5,360 nt of DNA from CAZTLI01 sp964614375 (lineage in GTDB: Bacteria > Chloroflexota > Anaerolineae > Aggregatilineales > Phototrophicaceae). Positions 1 through 5,360 of this stretch are shown in pieces (the first letter of the stretch is position 1; each line of letters opens with the position of its first letter). The notes beneath the pieces are model-generated. The model did no database searches. It had not been told where the DNA came from and saw only the letters and a program-made list of their open reading frames with translations. A program made the translations under genes and the position numbers. The stretch is from positions 1 to 5,360 of the forward strand of contig CAZTLI010000389.1 in NCBI GenBank assembly GCA_964614375.1, read 5' to 3'.

Positions 1-496
1 GCATGATATTGTAAAAGAGATTGACAGCATCGCCACGCGCCTTCATCTCCTGATAAACCTCTTCTGCATCTGCGACGACTTTGGGTAGGGCATCTGTCCA
101 TACGTGCCAATCTTCGGGTTTACGTTCAGCGATGAGTGGATGCAGCAGGGTGAATACGCCTGCGCCAATCCAGATAATGCCGAGCTTTTGTGTGCCCCAT
201 CGTTCGAGAATCTCACGTTGGATGGTGTGATTAAGTTCGCGATATTCGATCATTTCATCAGGTATGTCTCTGCCTGTCAGCATATTGACAAATGATTGGT
301 CGGTTTTCGATAGGGAATAGGTAACGGATTCGCCTTTGTTTTTGGCGATGACCGCTTCAATCACCGCCGAGATTGAGTTTTCGCCACCAAATGGGCCAAT
401 ATTTAATGTGGACATCAATCGTAATGGAGCAGATAAGATATGGTGATGGAGTTTAACTGTTTCTCTGGCTTCGGGAAGGGTTGGGCTAGGGGTCAT
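1..496 (-). CDS. Unrecognised protein downstream of mutS, 3' end outside window
   Basis: An uninterrupted reading frame of 165 codons runs from ATG at 496 off the left edge, so the C-terminus is missing. I do not recognise the family. The protein begins MTPSPTLPEARETVKLHHHI. Residues about 39-70 look like a mixed alpha/beta segment. Residues 105-123 (LGIIWIGAGVFTLLHPLIA) are the most hydrophobic stretch and could be a membrane segment or a buried helix, followed by a charged, Trp-containing region (KPEDWHVWTDALPKVV) and a probable helix. There is no signal peptide at the N-terminus. The start is uncertain: no good Shine-Dalgarno sequence precedes 496, and the frame stays open back to the mutS stop codon at 563-565, with a GTG at 547 as alternative. 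It lies 66 bases after mutS in the same orientation with no visible terminator between, so co-transcription is likely. The frame is real because it is long, open and in line with mutS; the function is unknown. Confidence 0.7.
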   Translation of the reverse strand, partial: MTPSPTLPEARETVKLHHHILSAPLRLMSTLNIGPFGGENSISAVIEAVIAKNKGESVTYSLSKTDQSFVNMLTGRDIPDEMIEYRELNHTIQREILERWGTQKLGIIWIGAGVFTLLHPLIAERKPEDWHVWTDALPKVVADAEEVYQEMKARGDAVNLFYNIM

Positions 497-562
497 AATG
501 AGTAAACTCGCATATACGTAAAAGTTACAAGTAAAATGAACAGGCACTCTACTACTATACCA

Positions 563-3181
563 TCATTCACCCGCCATGCGTTTTAATTCATAGAGTTTGG
601 TCAGGGCTTCCAAGGGACTGAGTTCATCAACACTTAAACTCCGCAAGGCTTGTATCGCCGGATTGGGTGGGGTGCTGAACAGGCTCAACTGTTGTGGTTG
701 ATTGCTGCTTGAAGGTGCATTATCGTTATGTATCGTGAGCTTGAAATCGCTGCCTTGATCCTCGAGTTGTTGCAATAATTCCTTCGCGCGCTCAACTACG
801 GGACGGGGCATACCGGCGATTTGCGCCACATGCACCCCATAACTCTGGTCCGCGCCACCGGGCACGACCTTATGCAGAAAGACGATTTCGTCCCCGCGTT
901 CAGTCACGGCGACGTTGTAATTGACGGTGCGTGGCAGGATGTTAGGGAGTTCAGTGAGTTCGTGATAATGGGTGGCGAACAGTGTGCGACAATTCAAGCG
1001 TGGGTTGTTATGAATGTACTCGATGACTGCCCGTGCGATTGCCAGTCCATCATAGGTCGATGTGCCACGCCCAATTTCGTCCAGAATCAACAGACTCCGA
1101 TTAGAACTGCCAGACAGCAATCGGGCCGTTTCAATCATTTCGACCATGAAGGTGCTTTGTCCGGCGTGGATTTCGTCCTGTGCGCCGATTCGGGCAAAAA
1201 TGCGGTCAACAAGACCAATCGTTGCTTCATCTGCGGGAACAAAACTGCCGATTTGTGCCATCAATGTGATGATCGCTACCTGTCGAATATAGGTTGATTT
1301 GCCGGACATATTTGGCCCGGTGATGATATGAACGCGGGATGCAGTGTCGAAATGGGTATCATTGGGTGTGTAGCGCAGGCCGTTAGCCAGCCACTTTTCG
1401 ACTACTGGGTGGCGCCCACTGCGAATATCCAGTACATCTTCATCGGTCAATGCAGGTCGGACGAACCCTTCGCGTACAGCGACGATAGCCAATGATAAAA
1501 AGCCGTCAATATGGGCGACGGCGCGCGCCACTTTGAGGAGGCGGTTGGCGTGCTGTCCGATGTTTTGGCACAATGCGTCAAATAGTTTGCGTTCTGCCCC
1601 GAGAATCTCTTCCTCGGCATTCAGTACGAGTGTCTCATATTCTTTGAGTTCTGGTGTAATATAACGTTCCGCATTCACCAGCGTTTGCTTGCGGATGTAA
1701 TCGTCGGGGATTTTTTCGACATGGGCATGGGTGACTTCAATATAATAGCCGAAGACTTTGTTGAAGCCGACTTTGATAGATGGTATGCCTGTGCGTCGCC
1801 GTTCGTGTGCTTCCAGGTTAGCAATCCAATCGCGCGCGTCCTGTGTCGCTTTTAGAATTTCATCCAGTTCAGGGGCATAACCGGGTCGTATCACCCCGAT
1901 GCGGTTCATGATGGCGGGTGGGTCATCAACCAGCGCATTGGCAATGTGGTCATGAATATCCTGACAATCGTCTAATTGTTCTGCCAGCACACTTAATGGT
2001 GCTAACCCATGAATTATCTTCTGGATGTGCGGCACCGTTGCGAGACTTTCGCGCAATCCAATGAGATCACGCGGGTTGGCTTTGGCAATCAGAATGCGAT
2101 TTGTCAGGCGCTCAATGTCCGAAATGTTGCTTAAAATCTCTTTCAATTCAGCCCGGAGAGCTTCATCCGCCGTAAGGGCTTCTACAGCGTCTAAACGGGC
2201 GTTGAGGCGATTAATCTCCAGCAAGGGTTGTGTTATCCATGTACGGAGCAAACGCGCGCCCATTGGTGTGGTTGTGTGGTCAAGTATGCCTAGTAAACTA
2301 CCGCGTTTCGTGCGCGTGCGAATGGTCTCCGATATTTCCAGATTGCGCCGCGTGAACTGGTCAAGCACCATGAAATTGGCAGTGGAATAGGCGCGAATAG
2401 TGGCAATTTGCGCCAGACTATTGCGTTGTGTATCGCGCAGATATTGCAGGATTCCACCTGCCGCGCTTATGGCATACGGTTTATCTTTCAGCCCATAGCC
2501 GTCTAACGTGCGAACGCCGAAGTGCTGGCAGAGCAGTGTTTCTGCTCCGTCGAATTCAAAGCGCCAATCTTGCTGTGCAGTCAGGTGCATTCCTTCGGGC
2601 AAAGTCACACCGCGCTGTACCCAACTTTCGGGCATCAACACCTCACGCGGAGCAAGCCGTGCCAGTTCCTCAACAACCAGCGTGGCGGCATTGTCGCCTT
2701 CAAGCTGGGTCGCCGCGAACTCACCCGTAGAAATATCGACATAGGCAAGACCGGCGTTTGTCCATTCGCCGTTTTCCGAATTGCCAACGGGCACAATTGC
2801 CAGCAGATAGTTTTGTCGATTCTCGGCGAGGAGTTCCGGCTCCATGACTGTGCCGGGTGTAATTACGCGGATAACTTCCCGGTCTACTAAACCGCGCCCG
2901 GTAGGTTCGCTGGTTTGCTCACAAACAGCGATATGATACCCTTCTTCGATAAGGCGGGCGATGTAATTTTCCAGTGCGTGATGGGGCACCCCTGCCATGG
3001 GGACACGACCCGCACCTCCCATATCGCGGCCTGTTAAAGTCAGGTCAAGAACCCGCGCTGCGATTTCTGCGTCGTCGTCGAATGTTTCATAAAAATCGCC
3101 CAGCCGGAAAAACAAAATACAATCTGGATATTGTTTTTTAATATCCAGATACTGCCGTCGTAATGGCGTCATTTTTGCCAT
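563..3181 (-). CDS. mutS: DNA mismatch repair ATPase MutS
   Basis: MutS binds mismatches and small loops in DNA as a dimer and, on exchanging ADP for ATP, becomes a sliding clamp that recruits repair partners. From the start at 3181 it is 872 residues, close to the usual bacterial length (E. coli 853). Visible landmarks are the mismatch-reading F-x-E motif (F30, E32 in GDFYETF), the core/clamp region with FNKVFGYYIEVTHAH at 473-487, Walker A GPNMSGKST at 622-630, the GQSTFMVEM signature at 674-682, Walker B with D701-E702 (LLILDEIGRGTST), and the switch histidine H738 in ATHYHEL. A QLSLF sequence at 831-835 matches the beta-clamp binding motif, and SLSVDELSPLEAL near 848 matches the C-terminal oligomerisation helix. 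The frame extends upstream to ATG 3292, but 3181 is preferred: GGGAAG sits 6 bases before it, homology begins there, and the promoter at 3295-3323 would start transcription downstream of 3292. Confidence 0.97.
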   Translation of the reverse strand: MAKMTPLRRQYLDIKKQYPDCILFFRLGDFYETFDDDAEIAARVLDLTLTGRDMGGAGRVPMAGVPHHALENYIARLIEEGYHIAVCEQTSEPTGRGLVDREVIRVITPGTVMEPELLAENRQNYLLAIVPVGNSENGEWTNAGLAYVDISTGEFAATQLEGDNAATLVVEELARLAPREVLMPESWVQRGVTLPEGMHLTAQQDWRFEFDGAETLLCQHFGVRTLDGYGLKDKPYAISAAGGILQYLRDTQRNSLAQIATIRAYSTANFMVLDQFTRRNLEISETIRTRTKRGSLLGILDHTTTPMGARLLRTWITQPLLEINRLNARLDAVEALTADEALRAELKEILSNISDIERLTNRILIAKANPRDLIGLRESLATVPHIQKIIHGLAPLSVLAEQLDDCQDIHDHIANALVDDPPAIMNRIGVIRPGYAPELDEILKATQDARDWIANLEAHERRRTGIPSIKVGFNKVFGYYIEVTHAHVEKIPDDYIRKQTLVNAERYITPELKEYETLVLNAEEEILGAERKLFDALCQNIGQHANRLLKVARAVAHIDGFLSLAIVAVREGFVRPALTDEDVLDIRSGRHPVVEKWLANGLRYTPNDTHFDTASRVHIITGPNMSGKSTYIRQVAIITLMAQIGSFVPADEATIGLVDRIFARIGAQDEIHAGQSTFMVEMIETARLLSGSSNRSLLILDEIGRGTSTYDGLAIARAVIEYIHNNPRLNCRTLFATHYHELTELPNILPRTVNYNVAVTERGDEIVFLHKVVPGGADQSYGVHVAQIAGMPRPVVERAKELLQQLEDQGSDFKLTIHNDNAPSSSNQPQQLSLFSTPPNPAIQALRSLSVDELSPLEALTKLYELKRMAGE
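3122..3150 (-). repeat. Perfect 11-bp inverted repeat inside the mutS start region
   Basis: The arms ATCTGGATATT (3122-3132) and AATATCCAGAT (3140-3150) are exact reverse complements separated by 7 bases. In the mutS transcript this forms an A-rich-loop hairpin beginning about 31 bases after the start codon, within codons for LDIKKQYPDC. The symmetry is seen directly. A role in translation or as a protein-binding site is inference. It is not a terminator for mutS, as no U-tract follows it on that strand. Confidence 0.6.
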
Positions 3182-3185
3182 AGGT

Positions 3186-3191
3186 TGCTTC
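3186..3191 (-). promoter_or_regulatory. Ribosome binding site deciding the mutS start
   Basis: On the minus strand GGGAAG lies 6 bases upstream of ATG 3181. It is a reasonable Shine-Dalgarno match. The upstream in-frame ATGs at 3292 and 3238 have no comparable site, which supports 3181 as the start codon. Confidence 0.6.
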
Positions 3192-3225
3192 CCGCTTGAC
3201 TGTGTGAGGCATGGATTAAGTATTG

Positions 3226-3254
3226 TTCCATCATACATCGCCTGATGAGTGGAA
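3226..3254 (-). repeat. Imperfect hairpin in the mutS leader
   Basis: TTCCATCAT (3226-3234) can pair with ATGAGTGGAA (3245-3254), giving nine base pairs with one bulged base and a 10-base loop. It lies in the roughly 107-base untranslated leader predicted for mutS. The stem is AT-leaning and modest, and may be chance. Confidence 0.3.
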
Positions 3255-3294
3255 TTAAGCACCAATCTGCTTTTTTGAGGCGATAACAACATTC

Positions 3295-3323
3295 ATTCTA
3301 ACAGTGTCATGGAGTGGTATCAA
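3295..3323 (-). promoter_or_regulatory. Predicted sigma70-type promoter for mutS
   Basis: Reading the minus strand, a -35 TTGATA (3323-3318) and a -10 TAGAAT (3300-3295) are separated by exactly 17 bases; each matches the consensus at five of six positions. Transcription would start near 3288, giving a leader of about 107 bases to the mutS ATG at 3181. This start falls downstream of the in-frame ATG at 3292, so that codon would not be available for translation from this promoter. Confidence 0.65.
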
Positions 3324-3324
3324 C

Positions 3325-3406
3325 TCTGGATTGGAACAAATAATCTATGGCAATATGTGGGCAACACTGATTGAATGCCCGTCGTAACGTGTTACAATCT
3401 GGATTG
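3325..3406 (+). repeat. Direct repeat TCTGGATTG, two copies 73 bases apart
   Basis: TCTGGATTG occurs at 3325-3333 and again at 3398-3406. The first copy abuts the outer edge of the predicted mutS -35 box; the second overlaps the -10/start region of the kinase promoter. The 73-base spacing is close to seven turns of B-DNA, which would put both sites on the same face. A shared regulator binding both is inference. Confidence 0.4.
3371..3398 (+). promoter_or_regulatory. Predicted sigma70-type promoter for the ROK kinase
   Basis: TTGAAT (3371-3376, four of six consensus positions) and TACAAT (3393-3398, five of six) are separated by 16 bases. The predicted start is near 3405, leaving a leader of about 43 bases before ATG 3448. 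It is divergent from the mutS promoter, with the two -35 boxes about 48 bases apart. Confidence 0.6.
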
Positions 3407-3407
3407 T
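3384..3407. promoter_or_regulatory. Two abutting palindromes over the kinase promoter: candidate operator
   Basis: GTAAC-GT-GTTAC (3384-3395) and ACAATC-TG-GATTGT (3394-3407) are both perfect inverted repeats with 2-base centres, and they overlap by two bases. Together they cover the spacer, the -10 box and the likely transcription start. That position is typical of repressor operators that block RNA polymerase. No regulator gene lies in the window, so the cognate protein is unknown. Confidence 0.45.
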
Positions 3408-3432
3408 GCAAAATAGGGTTTATATGTAACAC

Positions 3433-3437
3433 AAGGA
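3433..3437 (+). promoter_or_regulatory. Ribosome binding site of the ROK kinase
   Basis: AAGGA lies 10 bases upstream of ATG 3448. The spacing is slightly long but acceptable, and the DxGGT nucleotide-binding motif comes at the expected distance after this start. Confidence 0.55.
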
Positions 3438-3447
3438 CATACTTGCT

Positions 3448-4437
3448 ATGGCTGAGGAAGTCATTATCAGTGTTGATCTGGGTGGGACGCGCTGTCGGGC
3501 TGCGCGGTTGAATCGACAACTGGAAATTCTCGAACGACGCGATATGCTCACTCGTGATGAAGATGGGTTTGAGACGACCATCCAACGGATTAAAGAACAT
3601 ATTCATACAGTTATCCCCGCAAATGTGACACTGGCCGGGATTGGTGTTTCTGCGCCGGGTCCGCTCAATCCTGAAACAGGTGTGATTGTTCGCCCACCTA
3701 ATCTGTTGGGTTGGCATAATGTGCCGCTCGGCGATATTTTGCGCGACGAATTCGCTGTGCCTATTTATATTGGCAATGATGCGAATGTTGCGGCACTTGC
3801 CGAGACCGCGCGTGGCGCTGCACAGGGCTGCCGCCACATGATTTACATTACCGTCAGCACGGGTATCGGCAGCGGCATGATTGTAAACGGGCGACTGCTG
3901 CTGGGTACAAAGGGTCTGGCAGCGGAAGCAGGACATATCATTATGATTACGGAAGAAGGTCGTGTTTCAACACTAGAAAAAGAGGCGGCGGGACCTGCGC
4001 TAGCACGTAAAGCCATTGCACATATCGAAGCAGGCACAGAATCCGTGATTACGGGTCTGGTTAACGGTGAGTTGTCGCAGGTCGATGGCAGTGTTGTGGG
4101 CGAAGCGGCAAAACAGGGTGACAAGCTGGCGCTCGACGTTGTAGCGTATGGCGGGCGGATAGTTGGATTGGGTGTTGTTAGCCTGCTGCACCTGTTCAAT
4201 CCTGAGGTTGTCGTCATTGGTGGTGGTGTGAGTAAGGTAGGTGACCTGCTGTTCAATCCGATACGTGAGACCGTAGTGCAACATTGTATCGACGAAGCCT
4301 ATTGGCAAAATCTTCGAATAGTGCCGGCTGGTTTAGGTGGTGATGTAAGTATCATCGGTGCGGGTGCGCTGGTGATTACACAGGGCGGACAAGAAGATGT
4401 GAGTGAGATTGTGCGGCAACTGCAAGCGCAAAACTGA
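3448..4437 (+). CDS. ROK-family sugar kinase (glucokinase-like), zinc loop missing
   Basis: This 329-residue cytoplasmic protein has the ROK kinase layout; such enzymes use ATP to phosphorylate glucose, N-acetylmannosamine or related sugars. The phosphate-binding DLGGT is at 10-14, SAPGPLNPETG at 68-78, the sugar-loop region NLLGWHNVPL at 85-94, and the catalytic aspartate D111 in GNDANVAALAE. STGIGSG is at 137-143, the sugar-contacting E160 and H163 in EAGH, and the ATP-side NPEVVVIGGGVSK near 251-263. There is no N-terminal helix-turn-helix, so it is a kinase rather than a NagC/Mlc-type repressor. The usual CxCGxxGCxE zinc loop is absent: EAGH is followed by MITEEGRVSTLE, keeping the final glutamate (E177) but none of the cysteines, with about six residues fewer than B. 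subtilis GlcK. Substrate cannot be assigned. It is probably co-transcribed with the gene 32 bases downstream. Confidence 0.92.
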   Translation: MAEEVIISVDLGGTRCRAARLNRQLEILERRDMLTRDEDGFETTIQRIKEHIHTVIPANVTLAGIGVSAPGPLNPETGVIVRPPNLLGWHNVPLGDILRDEFAVPIYIGNDANVAALAETARGAAQGCRHMIYITVSTGIGSGMIVNGRLLLGTKGLAAEAGHIIMITEEGRVSTLEKEAAGPALARKAIAHIEAGTESVITGLVNGELSQVDGSVVGEAAKQGDKLALDVVAYGGRIVGLGVVSLLHLFNPEVVVIGGGVSKVGDLLFNPIRETVVQHCIDEAYWQNLRIVPAGLGGDVSIIGAGALVITQGGQEDVSEIVRQLQAQN

Positions 4438-4449
4438 ATGATTATTTAG

Positions 4450-4473
4450 ATGGCTGATATGGCTATCGCATGA
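4450..4473 (+). other. Possible 7-codon mini-ORF overlapping the GIY-YIG gene start
   Basis: ATG at 4450 opens a seven-codon frame (MADMAIA) whose TGA at 4471-4473 overlaps the ATG of the next gene as ATGA. Such overlaps often couple translation, and the downstream gene lacks its own Shine-Dalgarno sequence. The mini-ORF has no clear ribosome binding site either, so this may be coincidence. Confidence 0.2.
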
Positions 4474-5360
4474 AACTTACATTCATTTTCACAGATTCAC
4501 CACTATTGGCGACTCTATCGAACCGAGAGATTTACCGCACACATCTCGAATTGCCAGATCGCGCGCTGGAGTTGGCAGACTGCCTCGAACACTTGCTTGC
4601 TGTTGCCGATTTAGCCGCGCAGTTGACGCAGGCGAATTTACATATTGCCTGTTCACAATTGCAGATCGAAAATCAGCCCATTAAACGGTTATCTACACCA
4701 CTGCAATGGGACAAGGGTATTCAGTTTGCTGAGGCTGTGATGATACTGCGTTTCCGCCGGGAAGTTTATCGCACCCAATATCGCCATATAAAAATACTCC
4801 ACCCAATCCCACCGTTTGTCCCCTTACATCTGCATGAGAACTGGGGGCAAAGTCGTGGTGACGATGCGCTATCGACTCGTTTGATTCGAGACTTCGATTG
4901 GGCGGTATCCGATCAGCAGCGTATTTATGCGAGTGTACTTGAAGAAATCGGAGAGCATATCGTCACACTGCTGGATTCTGACCCCTGGCCCTTGATGCCA
5001 GAACGACAATGGCAGTATGAAGGCTTTCATCCGGCATGGGGAGATAGTGCGTTTGAGGCACTAAAGCGCAAACGGCGAAAGCAGGACGATGCAGTTCGTA
5101 AGGCACAGTCACATACTATCCAGAAACTAGCCGCTGCCGAAGCGCGCGAGCGTGCGCTTGGCAAATCTCCGCGCAAAGGGCGCATTTACTTTATCCAACA
5201 GGGTGAAGATGGCCCAATCAAAATTGGGTACTCCACGAATCCACGCAAACGGCTAGACAAACTCAGCACCGCATCGCCTTATCCACTACGCATGTTGAAA
5301 ATAGTACCCGGCGGCCCGGCGCTGGAACGGCAGCTCCATATACGATTTTCGCATAGTCAA
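4470..5360 (+). CDS. GIY-YIG (T5orf172/Mug113-like) domain protein, 3' end outside window
   Basis: A continuous frame of 297 codons runs from ATG 4470 off the right edge. Residues 1 to about 195 (start MKLTFIFTDSPLLATL) match no family I recognise. The segment seems globular, with several Trp and His residues (LHLHENW at 119-125, DPWPLMPERQWQYEGFHPAW at 171-190). Residues 197-237 are highly charged and helical (KRKRRKQDD, AAAEARERAL), a likely basic linker or coiled coil. From 238, RIYFIQ, then IKIGYSTNPRKRL (250-262), LSTASPYPL (265-273), and E286/H290 in ALERQLHIRF match the GIY-YIG fold: Y240 for GIY, KIG for YIG, R259 as catalytic arginine and E286 as metal ligand. Such domains cut DNA in many families. 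An in-frame TGA at 4455-4457 excludes an upstream start. There is no clear Shine-Dalgarno sequence. The domain is cut off soon after its glutamate. Confidence 0.85.
   Translation, partial: MKLTFIFTDSPLLATLSNREIYRTHLELPDRALELADCLEHLLAVADLAAQLTQANLHIACSQLQIENQPIKRLSTPLQWDKGIQFAEAVMILRFRREVYRTQYRHIKILHPIPPFVPLHLHENWGQSRGDDALSTRLIRDFDWAVSDQQRIYASVLEEIGEHIVTLLDSDPWPLMPERQWQYEGFHPAWGDSAFEALKRKRRKQDDAVRKAQSHTIQKLAAAEARERALGKSPRKGRIYFIQQGEDGPIKIGYSTNPRKRLDKLSTASPYPLRMLKIVPGGPALERQLHIRFSHSQ

Noticed and set aside
104..295. Plus-strand ORF of 63 codons
   Set aside because: It is antisense to the longer open frame at 1-496, with no ribosome binding site or recognisable motif.
497..562. Possible terminator or promoter between mutS and the downstream gene
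   Set aside because: Only a weak TTAC-AA-GTAA palindrome and an isolated TATAGT (minus strand) are present, with no stable stem plus T-tract and no matching -35 box.
821..1297. Plus-strand ORFs of 158 and 76 codons with CxxC-like patterns (CFICGNK, CHQC)
   Set aside because: They lie opposite the MutS ATPase domain; the Cys pairs come from the complement of the conserved Walker A and neighbouring codons, not from a zinc finger gene.
2025..2890. Four plus-strand ORFs of 78-122 codons opposite the MutS connector and core domains
   Set aside because: They overlap each other in different frames, are antisense to conserved MutS sequence and show no protein-like features.
3122..3150. The hairpin with T-rich loop read as an intrinsic terminator
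   Set aside because: The T-run is in the loop, not after the stem, and the site lies within conserved mutS coding sequence.
3307..3936. Minus-strand ORF of 209 codons overlapping the kinase and its promoter region
   Set aside because: It is antisense to a well-supported ROK kinase, shows no recognisable domain and has a Cys/Asn/His-rich composition typical of a shadow frame.
3843..4308. Two further minus-strand ORFs (4256-3843 and 4308-4000) inside the kinase gene
   Set aside because: Both are antisense to conserved ROK motifs and have low-complexity, Ser/Thr/Pro- or Asn/Gln-rich translations, so they are shadows.

Overview
The window carries four protein-coding genes in two divergent blocks, with no RNA gene, mobile element or CRISPR array that I can see. 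Base composition is moderate and codon use looks similar throughout. The MutS N-terminus (a TPLRRQYLDIKKQYPD-type start followed by FRLGDFYETFDDDA) and the general protein style resemble Chloroflexota (Anaerolineae-like) sequences. This is an impression from memory, not a search result, so the phylum is tentative.

Leftward block (minus strand). A strong sigma70-type promoter at 3295-3323 points into mutS, the mismatch-recognition ATPase, whose real start is most likely 3181. It is followed after 66 bases by an unrecognised gene that starts at 496 and runs off the left edge of the window. The two probably form one transcription unit, since I see no terminator between them.

Control region (3182-3447). 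About 266 bases separate mutS from the divergent gene. They hold two back-to-back promoters, two abutting short palindromes over the rightward promoter core, a 9-base direct repeat spaced 73 bases apart, and a roughly 107-base mutS leader with a possible hairpin. A perfect 11-bp inverted repeat lies just inside the mutS coding region.

Rightward block (plus strand). A ROK-family sugar kinase (3448-4437) has the catalytic and sugar-binding residues, but the loop that normally carries the zinc-binding cysteines is absent. Thirty-two bases later an ORF starts at 4470 and runs off the right edge. It has about 195 residues of unrecognised N-terminal sequence, a basic charged linker, and the start of a GIY-YIG (T5orf172/Mug113-like) nuclease domain cut by the window end.

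mutS and the kinase are ordinary housekeeping or metabolic genes. The parts least explained by known families are the N-terminal region of the GIY-YIG protein, the gene downstream of mutS, and the organisation of the divergent control region. I see no clear evidence for a new multi-gene system.
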